Source: a virus. From it: 64,000 nt of DNA. The notes beneath the pieces are model-generated. The model had not been told where the DNA came from. It saw only the letters and a list, made by a program, of their open reading frames with translations, and ran no database searches. The DNA lies in IMG/VR virus record IMGVR_UViG_3300027712_001108, positions 93,924-157,923 of that record; one strand, given 5' to 3'. Every line of letters starts with the position of its first letter. Position 1 is the stretch's first letter. Below, piece by piece: positions 7,488-14,614 of this stretch. The position numbers and the translations under genes are program-made.

Positions 7488-7841
7488 ATGAGCGAACTAA
7501 AACAGATGATTGTCATGCGCAAGGATCTAAACATGCGCAAAGGCAAGATGGTGGCACAGGGTGCGCATGCCAGCATGAAAGCACTGCTGGAAAACATGGA
7601 GCACCCTAGCATCAAGCAATGGTTAAGCGGCCCGTTTGCCAAAATTGCTGTAACTGTGGACAGCGAAGAAGAACTGTTTGCAGTGATGAATAACGCCAAA
7701 GCAGCAGGATTGATTACCACCCTGATTACAGATGCAGGACGCACTGAGTTTAACGGTGTGGCAACCAATACCTGCATTGCAGTAGGACCTGCATCCAATG
7801 AAGACCTTGCACCTATCACCGGACATCTAAAACTGCTGTGA
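7488..7841 (+). CDS. pth2: Peptidyl-tRNA hydrolase, Pth2 family
   Basis: 117 aa, the usual Pth2 length. QMIVMRKDLNMRKGKMVAQ is the N-terminal signature, followed by GAHAS, then SEEELFAVMNNAKAAGL, the TLITDAGRTEF active-site strand and the terminal GPASNEDLAPITGHLKLL. Pth2 cleaves the ester between tRNA and stalled nascent peptide in archaea, eukaryotes and a few bacteria and phages; most bacteria use the unrelated Pth1. The ATG at 7488 begins exactly at the family N-terminus. It follows the ligase gene by 16 bases, so it belongs to the same operon. Confidence 0.93.
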   Translation: MSELKQMIVMRKDLNMRKGKMVAQGAHASMKALLENMEHPSIKQWLSGPFAKIAVTVDSEEELFAVMNNAKAAGLITTLITDAGRTEFNGVATNTCIAVGPASNEDLAPITGHLKLL

Positions 7842-7849
7842 ATTAACGG

Positions 7850-7878
7850 TTGCATTTTCTACAATTGTATGTTACAGT
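7850..7878 (+). promoter_or_regulatory. Promoter with extended -10
   Basis: TTGCAT (7850-7855), 17-nt spacer ending TGT, TACAGT (7873-7878). It would give a transcript with a leader of over 200 nt before the next start codon. Confidence 0.5.
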
Positions 7879-8100
7879 GACTATGCGAAAAAAGGTTTGT
7901 AGTAGCGGTTGGTAATCCTGAAACCCTGAGACAAGTGAGGTGAGAACGCCCGTCTCACACACCAGCAATGGTAAAGTAGCGCAAGCGAAGAGATGCAGGA
8001 ATCCTGTCTGTATGGCAGGTTGAAAACTGGGAACCTGCCACTTGTCAATACCCATTAAGATCGGCAGTAGGCCAACCACATTAACCACAAGGCACGCAAA
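7879..8100 (+). other. Long structured 5' leader, gene-free
   Basis: About 220 nt between promoter and ATG with no ORF. Stems include GGCAGGTT/AACCTGCC (8014-8039, 10-nt loop) and GTGAGA/TCTCAC (near 7940). Candidate regulatory RNA or untranslated leader; no riboswitch class recognised. Confidence 0.4.
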
Positions 8101-8658
8101 ATGAATAGATATAAAGAATCCTTCAACGTAGGCGATATTGTAATTGCTGTAAATGGCAAAAGACCCTACCGTGTTACCAGCATATGGGGCAATCGTGTAG
8201 AAGGTCGTTATCTACACAGCGAGAATCCTGCAAGGTTTACACAAGGCCAGGTAAAACACTACGATGAAAACGAAAAATCTCAAAAAGACAAGGGGAAAGA
8301 AATGAGTCAATCCATTTACCAAGTAACGCTAGAAGATGGTACTACTACATTCGGTACCAAAGCCGGTGCAACTGCACAAGGCAAAATCCTTATTGAAGAA
8401 AAAGGCACTGGCAAAATTATTATTGTAGACGAGGCTATGCTCGAAGAACAACTGCCTTACACGTTTGCAGTTCGTACTCAAGGCAACACTCAACACTACA
8501 TCGGCAAGCCAGGCGCTGTTGAAAAAGGCGACATCGTTATCGTAATGGATGGCGGCGTTGACAAGTTTACAGTGGGTATGGTGTCTGCTGTTGACACTAA
8601 GAACAAAACTGCTACAAAGCCGTTCAATGGCCGCAAGCTGATTACTGAAGCTATCTAA
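8101..8658 (+). CDS. Unknown protein with SH3-like N-terminus and possible internal start
   Basis: 185 aa. The first 50 residues (VGDIVIAVNGKRPYRVTSIW, then GNRVEGRY) look like a small SH3 or KOW-like beta barrel; a lysine-rich linker follows. The rest is beta-rich (TFAVRTQGNTQHYIG, KGDIVIVMDGG). An in-frame ATG at 8302 has a much stronger ribosome binding site (AGGGGAAAGAA) than the first ATG, so a separate 118-aa product is likely. Function unknown. It is transcribed behind a long structured leader. Confidence 0.6.
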   Translation: MNRYKESFNVGDIVIAVNGKRPYRVTSIWGNRVEGRYLHSENPARFTQGQVKHYDENEKSQKDKGKEMSQSIYQVTLEDGTTTFGTKAGATAQGKILIEEKGTGKIIIVDEAMLEEQLPYTFAVRTQGNTQHYIGKPGAVEKGDIVIVMDGGVDKFTVGMVSAVDTKNKTATKPFNGRKLITEAI

Positions 8659-8676
8659 CACAACAAGGATCAAACT

Positions 8677-8937
8677 ATGAACAGCGAACAAGAACACAAA
8701 GTTGTCTTTGCACCCGGCTGCTTTGATGATTTTGAAGGTACACAAGAAGAACTCGATGCATTTATGGCAGAGATTTTAGAAATGCTAAAATCTGAAGACA
8801 TTCGAGAACATGCATCAACGGATGGCAATATCATTGCAATCCCACATGTGTATGACAACGAAGATGAGGACGATGTGGCAGCAGTAGAAGCATACACTGC
8901 ACAGCTAAATGCAGCAAGAAAGCGTATGCTCAACTAA
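8677..8937 (+). CDS. Small conserved phage protein
   Basis: 86 aa, acidic, with ACAAGGATCAAACT before the ATG. It contains VVFAPGCFDDFEGTQEELD, a string I recall in small proteins from many marine T4-like phages, followed by an acidic helix (FMAEILEMLKSEDI). Function unknown. It is probably cotranscribed with the preceding gene, 18 bases upstream. Confidence 0.7.
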   Translation: MNSEQEHKVVFAPGCFDDFEGTQEELDAFMAEILEMLKSEDIREHASTDGNIIAIPHVYDNEDEDDVAAVEAYTAQLNAARKRMLN

Positions 8938-8945
8938 ATAGTTTC

Positions 8946-9092
8946 ATGAGATTACATGAAATTGCAAAAAAGCCGCAGACTATAAAATCTGCAACCACAA
9001 AAAGTGGCATGATCAACCGCAAAAAAGCCAATGCTGCGGTTGATCCTCACGGCTATTTTAAATCAACCAGCGCATACAAGAACGTGCGCTAA
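8946..9092 (+). CDS. 48-aa basic protein with leader-like N-terminus
   Basis: Short ORF (MRLHEIAKKPQTIKSATTKS...) of 48 aa, strongly basic. The N-terminus resembles the MRLxDLFE-type leaders of genes after 28 kb but has no visible cleavage site. ACTAAATAG just before the ATG resembles a late promoter. The sequence around the start (TTTCATG-AGATTA-CATGAAA) also forms a hairpin. Coding status is uncertain. Confidence 0.4.
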   Translation: MRLHEIAKKPQTIKSATTKSGMINRKKANAAVDPHGYFKSTSAYKNVR

Positions 9093-9097
9093 CGCAA

Positions 9098-9382
9098 TTA
9101 TAGCATTGGATCGTCTAACCAACGTATAATTGCAAACTTCAACATAGATACAGCACGTTCGGGTGTAAGGTTGAACCATTCACCTTTCAATCGCAAGTAT
9201 CCCAACTCTGTATGCAGCTTCTTTTCTAGTATACGCACACGATGTTCTGGCACAGGTTCTGTGTGATGAATCTTTAACGGTGCAGGATTGCCTGTTTGCA
9301 GTGTAGACAAGCGTTTAGCAACATCTTTGCTAAAGCCTATCTTCTGTCTGTCAGTGTCTGTTCCAATGATATACAAATACAT
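9098..9382 (-). CDS. T5orf172/MUG113-type GIY-YIG-like protein
   Basis: 94 aa from the ATG at 9382; a TTG further upstream would lengthen it by 12 residues. The core MYLYIIGTDTDRQKIGFSKD, then RLSTLQTGNP, then the His/Glu-bearing RILEKKLHTELG with WF after it, is the order seen in the T5orf172 (MUG113) branch of the GIY-YIG fold. Isolated copies in phages have no known role; nuclease activity is possible. It is the only minus-strand gene in this part of the window and converges with the plus-strand genes. Confidence 0.7.
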   Translation of the reverse strand: MYLYIIGTDTDRQKIGFSKDVAKRLSTLQTGNPAPLKIHHTEPVPEHRVRILEKKLHTELGYLRLKGEWFNLTPERAVSMLKFAIIRWLDDPML

Positions 9383-9428
9383 GAAGATACTTAGTTGCAA
9401 TTTTGCACAGATAGTCAACTATTTCTGC

Positions 9429-9457
9429 TTGACACTGCTCAACGACTTGTTTATACA
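9429..9457 (+). promoter_or_regulatory. Sigma70-type promoter
   Basis: TTGACA (9429-9434), 17-nt spacer, TATACA (9452-9457), upstream of the AAA ATPase at 9496. Confidence 0.6.
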
Positions 9458-9495
9458 CAGCACAACGAACACACAGACATCGAAAGGACTATCTT

Positions 9496-10479
9496 ATGCA
9501 AGACGTTACTATTATGGCAGGCAGCTACCGCAATCAATCTCTTAACGACGTGCGCTGCATGTTGGTGCAGCCTATTAAGATGGGTAGCCGCGGATGGTAC
9601 GGCAACTTCCAAGTGCCTGGCTTGGGCAGCATTCGTGTGCAATTGCCCAACGAATCCAGTTTGACCTATCACGGCACACTGAAGTCGCCAGAGTTGGTTG
9701 CAGCAGAAGAAATTACCGACGAACAAATTGCCAAGCGTATTGAGGATCGTTTCAAAATCCTTGATGAAATTACCGCAGGTGTTGCATCTGACACTGTGCG
9801 CAGTTTGATTGTCAGCGGTGCACCCGGCATGGGTAAGAGCGTTGGTATCCAGAACATCTTGGATCGCGAAATGTCGTTGAACGGCATTGAATACAACAAG
9901 ATCAGCGGTAGCATTGTCAGTGCGTTTCAACTGTATCAAGTGTTGTTTGACAATGCAGAGCCCAACAGCGTGTTGATTTTGGATGACTGCGACAGCCTGC
10001 TGTTTGACTCGGACTGTGTTAACTTGCTGAAAGCTGCGCTGGAAAGCGGCGACCGTCCTCGTATGGTCAGCTATAACAGCGAAAGCGTTGTTAAACTGGG
10101 CATGCCTAAAACGTTTGAATTCAATGGGCGTGTGATTTTTATCACCAACTTGGACTTCCAACAGATCATTGACAAGGATCGCGGCGCTGCTAAACACATC
10201 TCTGCACTGGTTGACCGTAGCTTGTATTTGGATCTTAGCATGCACACCCGTCGTGAGATTTGGTGCAGGGTTGAGACCATGGTTCGCCGGCATCGCATGC
10301 TTAAATCGTTTTACTTTGACGAGCACGTCATTGACATGCTGTTGGAATACATCAAAGAACGCCGCGATGACTTCCGTCGGCTCAGCTTGCGGACTGTGGT
10401 TCAGCTGGCACAGTTTGCTAAAACCAGCCCCGACGGTTGGCGCCGAATGAGCGAAGCATTCCAGATCCGGCCGCGCTAA
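9496..10479 (+). CDS. AAA+ ATPase
   Basis: 327 aa. Walker A GAPGMGKS lies near residue 109, Walker B VLILDDCDS near 160, and sensor 1 VIFITNLD near 212; a charged helical lid follows (RRDDFRRLSLRTVVQLAQF). The N-terminal 80 residues are beta-rich and probably mediate partner or substrate binding. It starts within an AAAGGACTATCTT context. Single-domain AAA proteins of this kind recur in large phages, without a settled role; it is distinct from the clamp loader. The following gene overlaps its stop codon. Confidence 0.85.
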   Translation: MQDVTIMAGSYRNQSLNDVRCMLVQPIKMGSRGWYGNFQVPGLGSIRVQLPNESSLTYHGTLKSPELVAAEEITDEQIAKRIEDRFKILDEITAGVASDTVRSLIVSGAPGMGKSVGIQNILDREMSLNGIEYNKISGSIVSAFQLYQVLFDNAEPNSVLILDDCDSLLFDSDCVNLLKAALESGDRPRMVSYNSESVVKLGMPKTFEFNGRVIFITNLDFQQIIDKDRGAAKHISALVDRSLYLDLSMHTRREIWCRVETMVRRHRMLKSFYFDEHVIDMLLEYIKERRDDFRRLSLRTVVQLAQFAKTSPDGWRRMSEAFQIRPR

Positions 10480-10721
10480 TGGCAACCAAGTTAAGAACAA
10501 TTGAGGAAACAATACGTTTGTTTCCTCATCATGTGCGGATTAAACCTGTAAAGGTCGCTGGCGGCAGACGTTCGCAAATGCGCGAGTGGCTGTCTGAACA
10601 GCAAATACGAGTACATCACTTATACGGCGATGCAGCAGATGTATATTGGGATACAGGTTGGGTCAACTTCTATTTCAAGCATGATACACAAGCAATGCTG
10701 TTCAAATTGAAGTGGTTATAA
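10479..10721 (+). CDS. Small basic protein
   Basis: 80 aa. The ATG at 10479 overlaps the ATPase stop (TAATG), indicating coupled translation and perhaps a partner role. The sequence is basic with strands (HHVRIKPVKVAGG, WVNFYFKHDTQAMLFKLKW). The ending 'FKLKW' resembles the last strand of phage proteins that sense or bind substrate as small alpha/beta folds. No family recognised. Confidence 0.6.
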   Translation: MATKLRTIEETIRLFPHHVRIKPVKVAGGRRSQMREWLSEQQIRVHHLYGDAADVYWDTGWVNFYFKHDTQAMLFKLKWL

Positions 10722-10748
10722 ACCTATGGCATATCAATGGAGTCGCAA

Positions 10749-11408
10749 ATGTCAGATGTTGAACTAGTAATGCAGCCAGCTAGATACTGGCGTATCAAGT
10801 TGTATGGTTATGGCGGTGAATTGGTATTTGGTACCAGTTCCAAAGAAGAAATGGAATACTGGGAAAGTGAACAAGCTCGTATTGACACCGACTGCCCCGA
10901 AGATGAAACTCCATTTGAACATTATATGTGGGAACAGGACAGCGAAGGTGCAGATTTTCCTAATGTACCAGAGAAGTTTCGCAGAGACGGTGGGTGGTAT
11001 GACCAAGATGATCTGGCCCATTCGAATGGAGTAGAGTATTCTGCTGCCTACATTGCCATTGAAGAAGTAGAAAGTGCAACCTGGGATGCAGAAGCTATCA
11101 GAGAAGTGATTGAAGATGCAAGTCTGCCCGACTTTGTTGCAGCCAATTCAATCTCTGTAGGATCAGAAGAGTTCTACCCCGATGTTACTCACGTGTTCTG
11201 CGGCACCAGCGACGAAAAAGGCATGTTTTTCGAAGGTATTTTTGAAACACATGGTCCACTGGATTTATTCAAACTCAGCTTTAAGACCACTGAATTTCCC
11301 AATGGATATGAAATTGTCGATTGGGTACAGTACGATGGTGCTGATATCGAAAGTTATAATAGCGATACCAACGGTAAAAGCATGGATATTGGTTTTATCG
11401 AACTATAA
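10749..11408 (+). CDS. Acidic protein of unknown function
   Basis: 219 aa from the ATG at 10749, chosen because GGAG lies 7 bases before it; an ATG at 10737 would add four residues. The protein is strongly acidic with many aromatic residues (YWESEQARID, HYMWEQDSEG) and no hydrophobic segment. The acidity could mean a DNA-mimic or a binder of basic proteins, but this is speculation. It ends before a clear terminator. Confidence 0.6.
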   Translation: MSDVELVMQPARYWRIKLYGYGGELVFGTSSKEEMEYWESEQARIDTDCPEDETPFEHYMWEQDSEGADFPNVPEKFRRDGGWYDQDDLAHSNGVEYSAAYIAIEEVESATWDAEAIREVIEDASLPDFVAANSISVGSEEFYPDVTHVFCGTSDEKGMFFEGIFETHGPLDLFKLSFKTTEFPNGYEIVDWVQYDGADIESYNSDTNGKSMDIGFIEL

Positions 11409-11433
11409 AAACAAAGGGTTATCTATCAACTTT

Positions 11434-11466
11434 GCCGCAGCATACACCTAGTGTGCTGCGGCTTTT
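11434..11466 (+). terminator. Rho-independent terminator
   Basis: GCCGCAGCA.../...TGCTGCGGC stem with CTAG at the tip, followed by TTTT. Confidence 0.8.
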
Positions 11467-11523
11467 CAATGACCAATTTTCAACGATTGCGGGCAATGCA
11501 TAGCAGTTATGCAATTGCAGCAA

Positions 11524-11552
11524 TTGCTTTTTGCACCGCAGCATGCTATATA
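11524..11552 (+). promoter_or_regulatory. Extended -10 promoter
   Basis: TTGCTT (11524-11529), 17-nt spacer ending TGC, TATATA (11547-11552). It serves the DUF1127 gene at 11582. Confidence 0.55.
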
Positions 11553-11581
11553 GTATGTACACAGAGAGAAGGGAAAACATC

Positions 11582-11806
11582 ATGTTTATTACTATGATCA
11601 CACGAATCATTACCGACGCTATACACGCAATTGCAGTGTATAAGATGAAACAACGCACTATCAAAGAGCTTAATATGCTGTCAGACAGGGATCTGTTGGA
11701 TATTGGCATCACTCGTTATGACATTGCTGATATTGCAAAATACGATGCCAGTATGAAAATGTTTGCCAAAAGCAATGTATCTAGCTGGAATGTTGAAAAT
11801 GCCTAA
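11582..11806 (+). CDS. DUF1127-domain small protein
   Basis: 74 aa from the ATG at 11582 with AAGGGAAAACATC before it. RTIKELNMLSDRDLLDIGIT followed by RYDIADIA is the DUF1127 (YjiS-like) signature, nearly complete. In alpha- and gammaproteobacteria, DUF1127 proteins are small, basic and implicated in RNA turnover and phosphate or carbon regulation. A hydrophobic N-terminal helix (MFITMITRIITDAIHAIAV) precedes the domain here. A phage copy suggests manipulation of host RNA metabolism, or simple acquisition from the host. It overlaps the next gene. Confidence 0.82.
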   Translation: MFITMITRIITDAIHAIAVYKMKQRTIKELNMLSDRDLLDIGITRYDIADIAKYDASMKMFAKSNVSSWNVENA

Positions 11807-11981
11807 CAAATTTTTAACAATGATCATGGGTTTAAAGAATTTATTTAAACCTGATCCCTATCGTGAATATACCATGGAACAGCGTAGGTTGAATCGGTAT
11901 CTCAGTCAGGCCACTGACAGATACCATTTAGAACAACTGGAACGCGAATACATGAAAGACCATAAAACAGCTTGGCGCTAA
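11799..11981 (+). CDS. DUF3563-like small protein
   Basis: 60 aa from the ATG at 11799, overlapping the DUF1127 gene by 8 bases; ATGs at 11820 and 11826 are alternatives. LNRYLSQATDRYHLEQLERE resembles the 'ERYLAQATDLHDLERR' pattern of DUF3563, a small pseudomonadote family of unknown function often found near DUF1127-type genes. The pairing here supports joint acquisition from a host genome. Confidence 0.6.
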   Translation: MPNKFLTMIMGLKNLFKPDPYREYTMEQRRLNRYLSQATDRYHLEQLEREYMKDHKTAWR

Positions 11982-12012
11982 TCTAGCGCCAACTGCTGCA
12001 ACGGAGAATATT

Positions 12013-12072
12013 ATGTGCCACTGGCCTTACACAGATGAAGAATTAGATTTCATCAATGGGAAAAAACGTTAA
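12013..12072 (+). CDS. 19-aa micro-ORF
   Basis: MCHWPYTDEELDFINGKKR, preceded by a good ribosome binding site (CGGAGAATATT). The strong site and codon use suggest translation, but the ORF could also be a leader peptide for the following region. No function recognised. Confidence 0.4.
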   Translation: MCHWPYTDEELDFINGKKR

Positions 12073-12139
12073 TCTGTTGTTATGTTACAATTATGCAACA
12101 TATCGTGTTGCAAATTAAACATAACTTATACAGTAAGAG

Positions 12140-12168
12140 TTGACATTACCCGATAAATTATGTAATAT
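12140..12168 (+). promoter_or_regulatory. Sigma70-type promoter
   Basis: TTGACA (12140-12145), 17-nt spacer, TAATAT (12163-12168), giving a leader of about 60 nt before the outer-membrane protein gene. Confidence 0.6.
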
Positions 12169-12232
12169 ATACATACGAAAAGAACGCAAAGTCGACTCAC
12201 GTTCTTATATGTATCAAACAAAGGAAAATCAA

Positions 12233-12790
12233 ATGAAAAAGACTATTTTTGCACTGGCAGCTATTGCGGCACTTGCTGGAACTGCTGCGGTTGCTAACAC
12301 TACAGTTGCGCTGACTTACGGCCAGGATTATACTGCGGCTGGCTTCGGTGAGAAGACCAGCGAAACTACTGGTATTGCTATTTCGCAGTCATACGGTGAT
12401 TACAAAGTTGGCGTTTCTTACAGCGGCAACACCGATGCACAAAATCTAGAAGCAACTATTGGACATCGATTCGCACTTAACGATCAAGTAAGCGTGGGTG
12501 CTAAACTTGGTTTGGGTGAACGTTTTGACACTGCTGATTTTGCATACTACACACTGAGCGGCGATGTAGGTGTTAAAGTCAACGACAAGCTGACTTGGAC
12601 TGCAATCAACTATCGCTATCGCAATGCATTTGACACTGCGAACGATTACGAATCCCATCGTGTAGGCACTGGTGTTAGCTATGCACTGACTGATGCGGTT
12701 GCAGTCAATGCAACTGTTTATCGCAAATTCGATAACAACTTCGATGCCACTGGCAACACTGCTGAAATTGGTCTTGCATACCGATTCTAA
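12233..12790 (+). CDS. Outer-membrane beta-barrel protein
   Basis: 185 aa with a typical Sec signal peptide (MKKTIFALAAIAALAGTAAVAN) and AAAGGAAAATCA ribosome binding site. The mature part is a series of alternating strands (TTVALTYGQDY, YKVGVSYSGNT, QVSVGAKLGLG, AVAVNATVYRKF) ending in EIGLAYRF, the terminal-Phe signal read by the BAM machinery. It probably forms an 8-stranded barrel in the outer membrane. Phage barrels such as lambda Lom alter the host surface; superinfection exclusion or a nutrient channel are both possible. It has its own promoter and terminator, so it forms a single-gene unit. Confidence 0.85.
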   Translation: MKKTIFALAAIAALAGTAAVANTTVALTYGQDYTAAGFGEKTSETTGIAISQSYGDYKVGVSYSGNTDAQNLEATIGHRFALNDQVSVGAKLGLGERFDTADFAYYTLSGDVGVKVNDKLTWTAINYRYRNAFDTANDYESHRVGTGVSYALTDAVAVNATVYRKFDNNFDATGNTAEIGLAYRF

Positions 12791-12814
12791 TAGTTTAAAC
12801 TCGCTCCTTTACAA

Positions 12815-12850
12815 AAGACCCTGGGTGTAAAAACTCAGGGTTTCTTTTTG
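12815..12850 (+). terminator. Rho-independent terminator
   Basis: ACCCTG/CAGGGT stem with a 12-nt loop, followed by a T-rich tract (TTTCTTTTT). Confidence 0.8.
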
Positions 12851-12854
12851 ACTA

Positions 12855-12883
12855 TTGACGACTCTTATAACCTCTGCTATTAT
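12855..12883 (+). promoter_or_regulatory. Promoter with extended -10
   Basis: TTGACG (12855-12860), 17-nt spacer ending TGC, TATTAT (12878-12883). Confidence 0.55.
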
Positions 12884-12910
12884 TACAGTATGATAATATG
12901 GAGAACGGCA

Positions 12911-13120
12911 ATGAATCGTGTGATTGATGTTGTAGCGTATATGGCACCTGCTGTATTCGTTGTGTTTTTGCTATATGATATTGTTGCATATCAAGAACAT
13001 CTGGCGATAGATGTCATTGGACTGGGCGGATGGCTCAGCTATGTATATGAACGCAGAGACAATACAGTGTTGAAACTGCGTATGATAAAACTGATTAATG
13101 AGGTAACAAAAAAAGCATAA
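12911..13120 (+). CDS. Small membrane protein
   Basis: 69 aa from the ATG at 12911 (GGAGAACGGCA before it). One long hydrophobic segment (VVAYMAPAVFVVFLLYDIVAY, about residues 5-26) and a second weaker one (IDVIGLGGWLSYVYE), then a basic tail (KLRMIKLINEVTKKA). It is probably an inner-membrane protein with its C-terminus in the cytoplasm. Function unknown. The stop overlaps the start of the interrupted metallophosphoesterase gene. Confidence 0.65.
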   Translation: MNRVIDVVAYMAPAVFVVFLLYDIVAYQEHLAIDVIGLGGWLSYVYERRDNTVLKLRMIKLINEVTKKA

Positions 13121-13197
13121 TGCTTGACATAATCACAAACCCTGCTAAGGACATTTGGTTCATCAGCGACACACATTTTGGCCATTATACTAAATAA
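13120..13197 (+). pseudogene. Orphan N-terminus of metallophosphoesterase gene
   Basis: 25 codons: MLDIITNPAKDIWFISDTHF followed by GHYTK and stop. FISDTHFGH is the first metal-binding motif of calcineurin-like phosphoesterases, and the same string recurs at the start of the downstream gene (14071). The fragment is best read as the original 5' end of that gene, separated from the rest by insertion of the HNH endonuclease gene. It starts on the stop codon of the membrane-protein gene, as an ordinary gene in this operon would. Confidence 0.75.
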
Positions 13198-13226
13198 AAT
13201 ACAGATTGTATTTTATAAGGAATATC

Positions 13227-14078
13227 ATGCCTAAAATTAAATTTGAATGTGCAACATGTGGTAATCAAGGTGAAAAATATAAATCACAGTTAAAAAATAA
13301 AAACTATTGTTCATCTCAATGTGGTAATAAAGCTAAATCATTAAAAGGCCCTTTAAACGGTAACTATGGTAAAAACTGGTCATATGATCAAAAATTAAAA
13401 CAATCGATTTTAATAAAATCTAAAGTGGATGATGATTATAGATCCGCAGCAGGAAGTGCAAATAAAGGCAAACACTTTTCACAAGAACGGATTGCAGCAA
13501 TGCATTCCCACAGAAGTCCCGATAGTTACAGGCATTACCCATCTGAAGAAGTACGAATTAAAATAGGTATAAAATCCGCTGAAAAATTCAACGAACAATA
13601 TAACATAAATTTTCGTAATATAATGGAAACATCAGGACATTGGATTCCATTAGAAAATGTTTCAGACTATAATCTATATAAAAAAGAAGCCCATTGGATA
13701 AGTCATATGTGGGATTTAATTGTAGATATCAACCAAGTAACTCTGCTGAATACACATAAAGTATTTCATCCTATTAATAACAAAACAGGTTGTGTACGAG
13801 ATCATATGTATTCTAAATTAGACGGGTTTAATGCAGGTGTACCACCTGAAATATTACGTCATCCTGCTAATTGCATGATAATAACACATAGTCAAAATGC
13901 TAGTAAAGGGCACCATTCATTGATATCCATTGACAAACTGTTTGAATTAATACACAGTTATACTGGTAATTGGAACGAACATACAATTGCGTTAAATAAA
14001 ATTAACAATTACAACAACGGATTTAGATGGTCTAAATCCTATTATATAAACAAAATGAAAGGAGGTTGTCATGGATAA
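13227..14078 (+). CDS. HNH homing endonuclease with NUMOD3-like region, inserted in a phosphoesterase gene
   Basis: 283 aa from the ATG at 13227 (TAAGGAATATC before it). Order: N-terminal zinc knuckle CATCG...CSSQCG; a NUMOD3-like DNA-binding stretch (GPLNGNYGKNWS, GSANKGKHFSQERIAAM); then a nuclease domain with GCVRDHMYSKLDGF and HPANCMIITHSQNASKG, as in phage HNH endonucleases that act on conserved genes. Its base composition is visibly richer in A and T than neighbouring genes, a sign of recent transfer. Its last codons (CAT GGA TAA) contain the ATG that restarts the interrupted phosphoesterase gene. Confidence 0.85.
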   Translation: MPKIKFECATCGNQGEKYKSQLKNKNYCSSQCGNKAKSLKGPLNGNYGKNWSYDQKLKQSILIKSKVDDDYRSAAGSANKGKHFSQERIAAMHSHRSPDSYRHYPSEEVRIKIGIKSAEKFNEQYNINFRNIMETSGHWIPLENVSDYNLYKKEAHWISHMWDLIVDINQVTLLNTHKVFHPINNKTGCVRDHMYSKLDGFNAGVPPEILRHPANCMIITHSQNASKGHHSLISIDKLFELIHSYTGNWNEHTIALNKINNYNNGFRWSKSYYINKMKGGCHG

Positions 14079-14614
14079 AAATATTTGGTTTATCAGTGAC
14101 ACACACTTTTGGCCACGCCAATTTTCTTAACTTCAAACACACAGACGGAGAATATATTCGCAAGTTTGACAACGTTCAAGCCATGGACGACTGCATGACT
14201 ACTCATTGGAATGAAAATATCAAGCCGGGTGATAAAGTATATCACCTCGGTGATGTTGCAATGGGCGGCCCTGCTGTAGTCAAAAGCATAGGTAGGCTCA
14301 ATGGACATAAACGTCTCATTGTTGGCAATCACGATGTACTCAAAGGCGAACTGCTGAATCAATTCCACAAAATTTCAATGTGGCGTGTATTCCGCGAACA
14401 TGACTTTATTTGCAGCCATGTGCCGTTGCGTGAAGATTCAATGATGACCACGTTCAATCTGCATGGTCATATACACAAACATCCTAGCCCTAGCAATCGG
14501 CATATGAACATCTGTGTGGAACATCATGACTACAAGCCTGTGCATTTGGATACAATCCTTGCAGAACTGGCACGGCGCAAGTCAACGATTGGAGAAATTC
14601 CTCGTGCGTATTGA
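14071..14614 (+). pseudogene. Calcineurin-like metallophosphoesterase with restored start but +1 frameshift
   Basis: A GGAGG site precedes ATG 14071, which encodes MDKNIWFISDTHF and then leaves frame at CAC TTT TGG, stopping at 14130. The remainder (FGHANFLNFKHTDG..., frame starting 14108) carries every later motif: HLGDV, VGNHD, CSHVPL and HGHIHKH. Skipping one T of TTTT (14107-14110) restores a full protein of about 180 aa. Either the gene is broken, the ribosome slips +1 on TTTT (TTT re-pairs perfectly), or the sequence carries an indel error. The intact enzyme would be a metal-dependent phosphodiesterase or phosphatase next to RNA-repair-like genes. Confidence 0.7.

Noticed and set aside
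9451-10512. Long minus-strand open frame (353 codons) opposite the AAA ATPase
   Set aside because: It mirrors the codon structure of the plus-strand ATPase, has no ribosome binding site and yields a low-complexity His/Gln/Val-rich protein; the plus strand has intact Walker motifs.
13123-13151. TTGACA followed by TAAGGA after 16 nt as a promoter
   Set aside because: It lies inside the orphan phosphoesterase fragment, the -10 is poor, and the TTGAC comes from ordinary coding bases.
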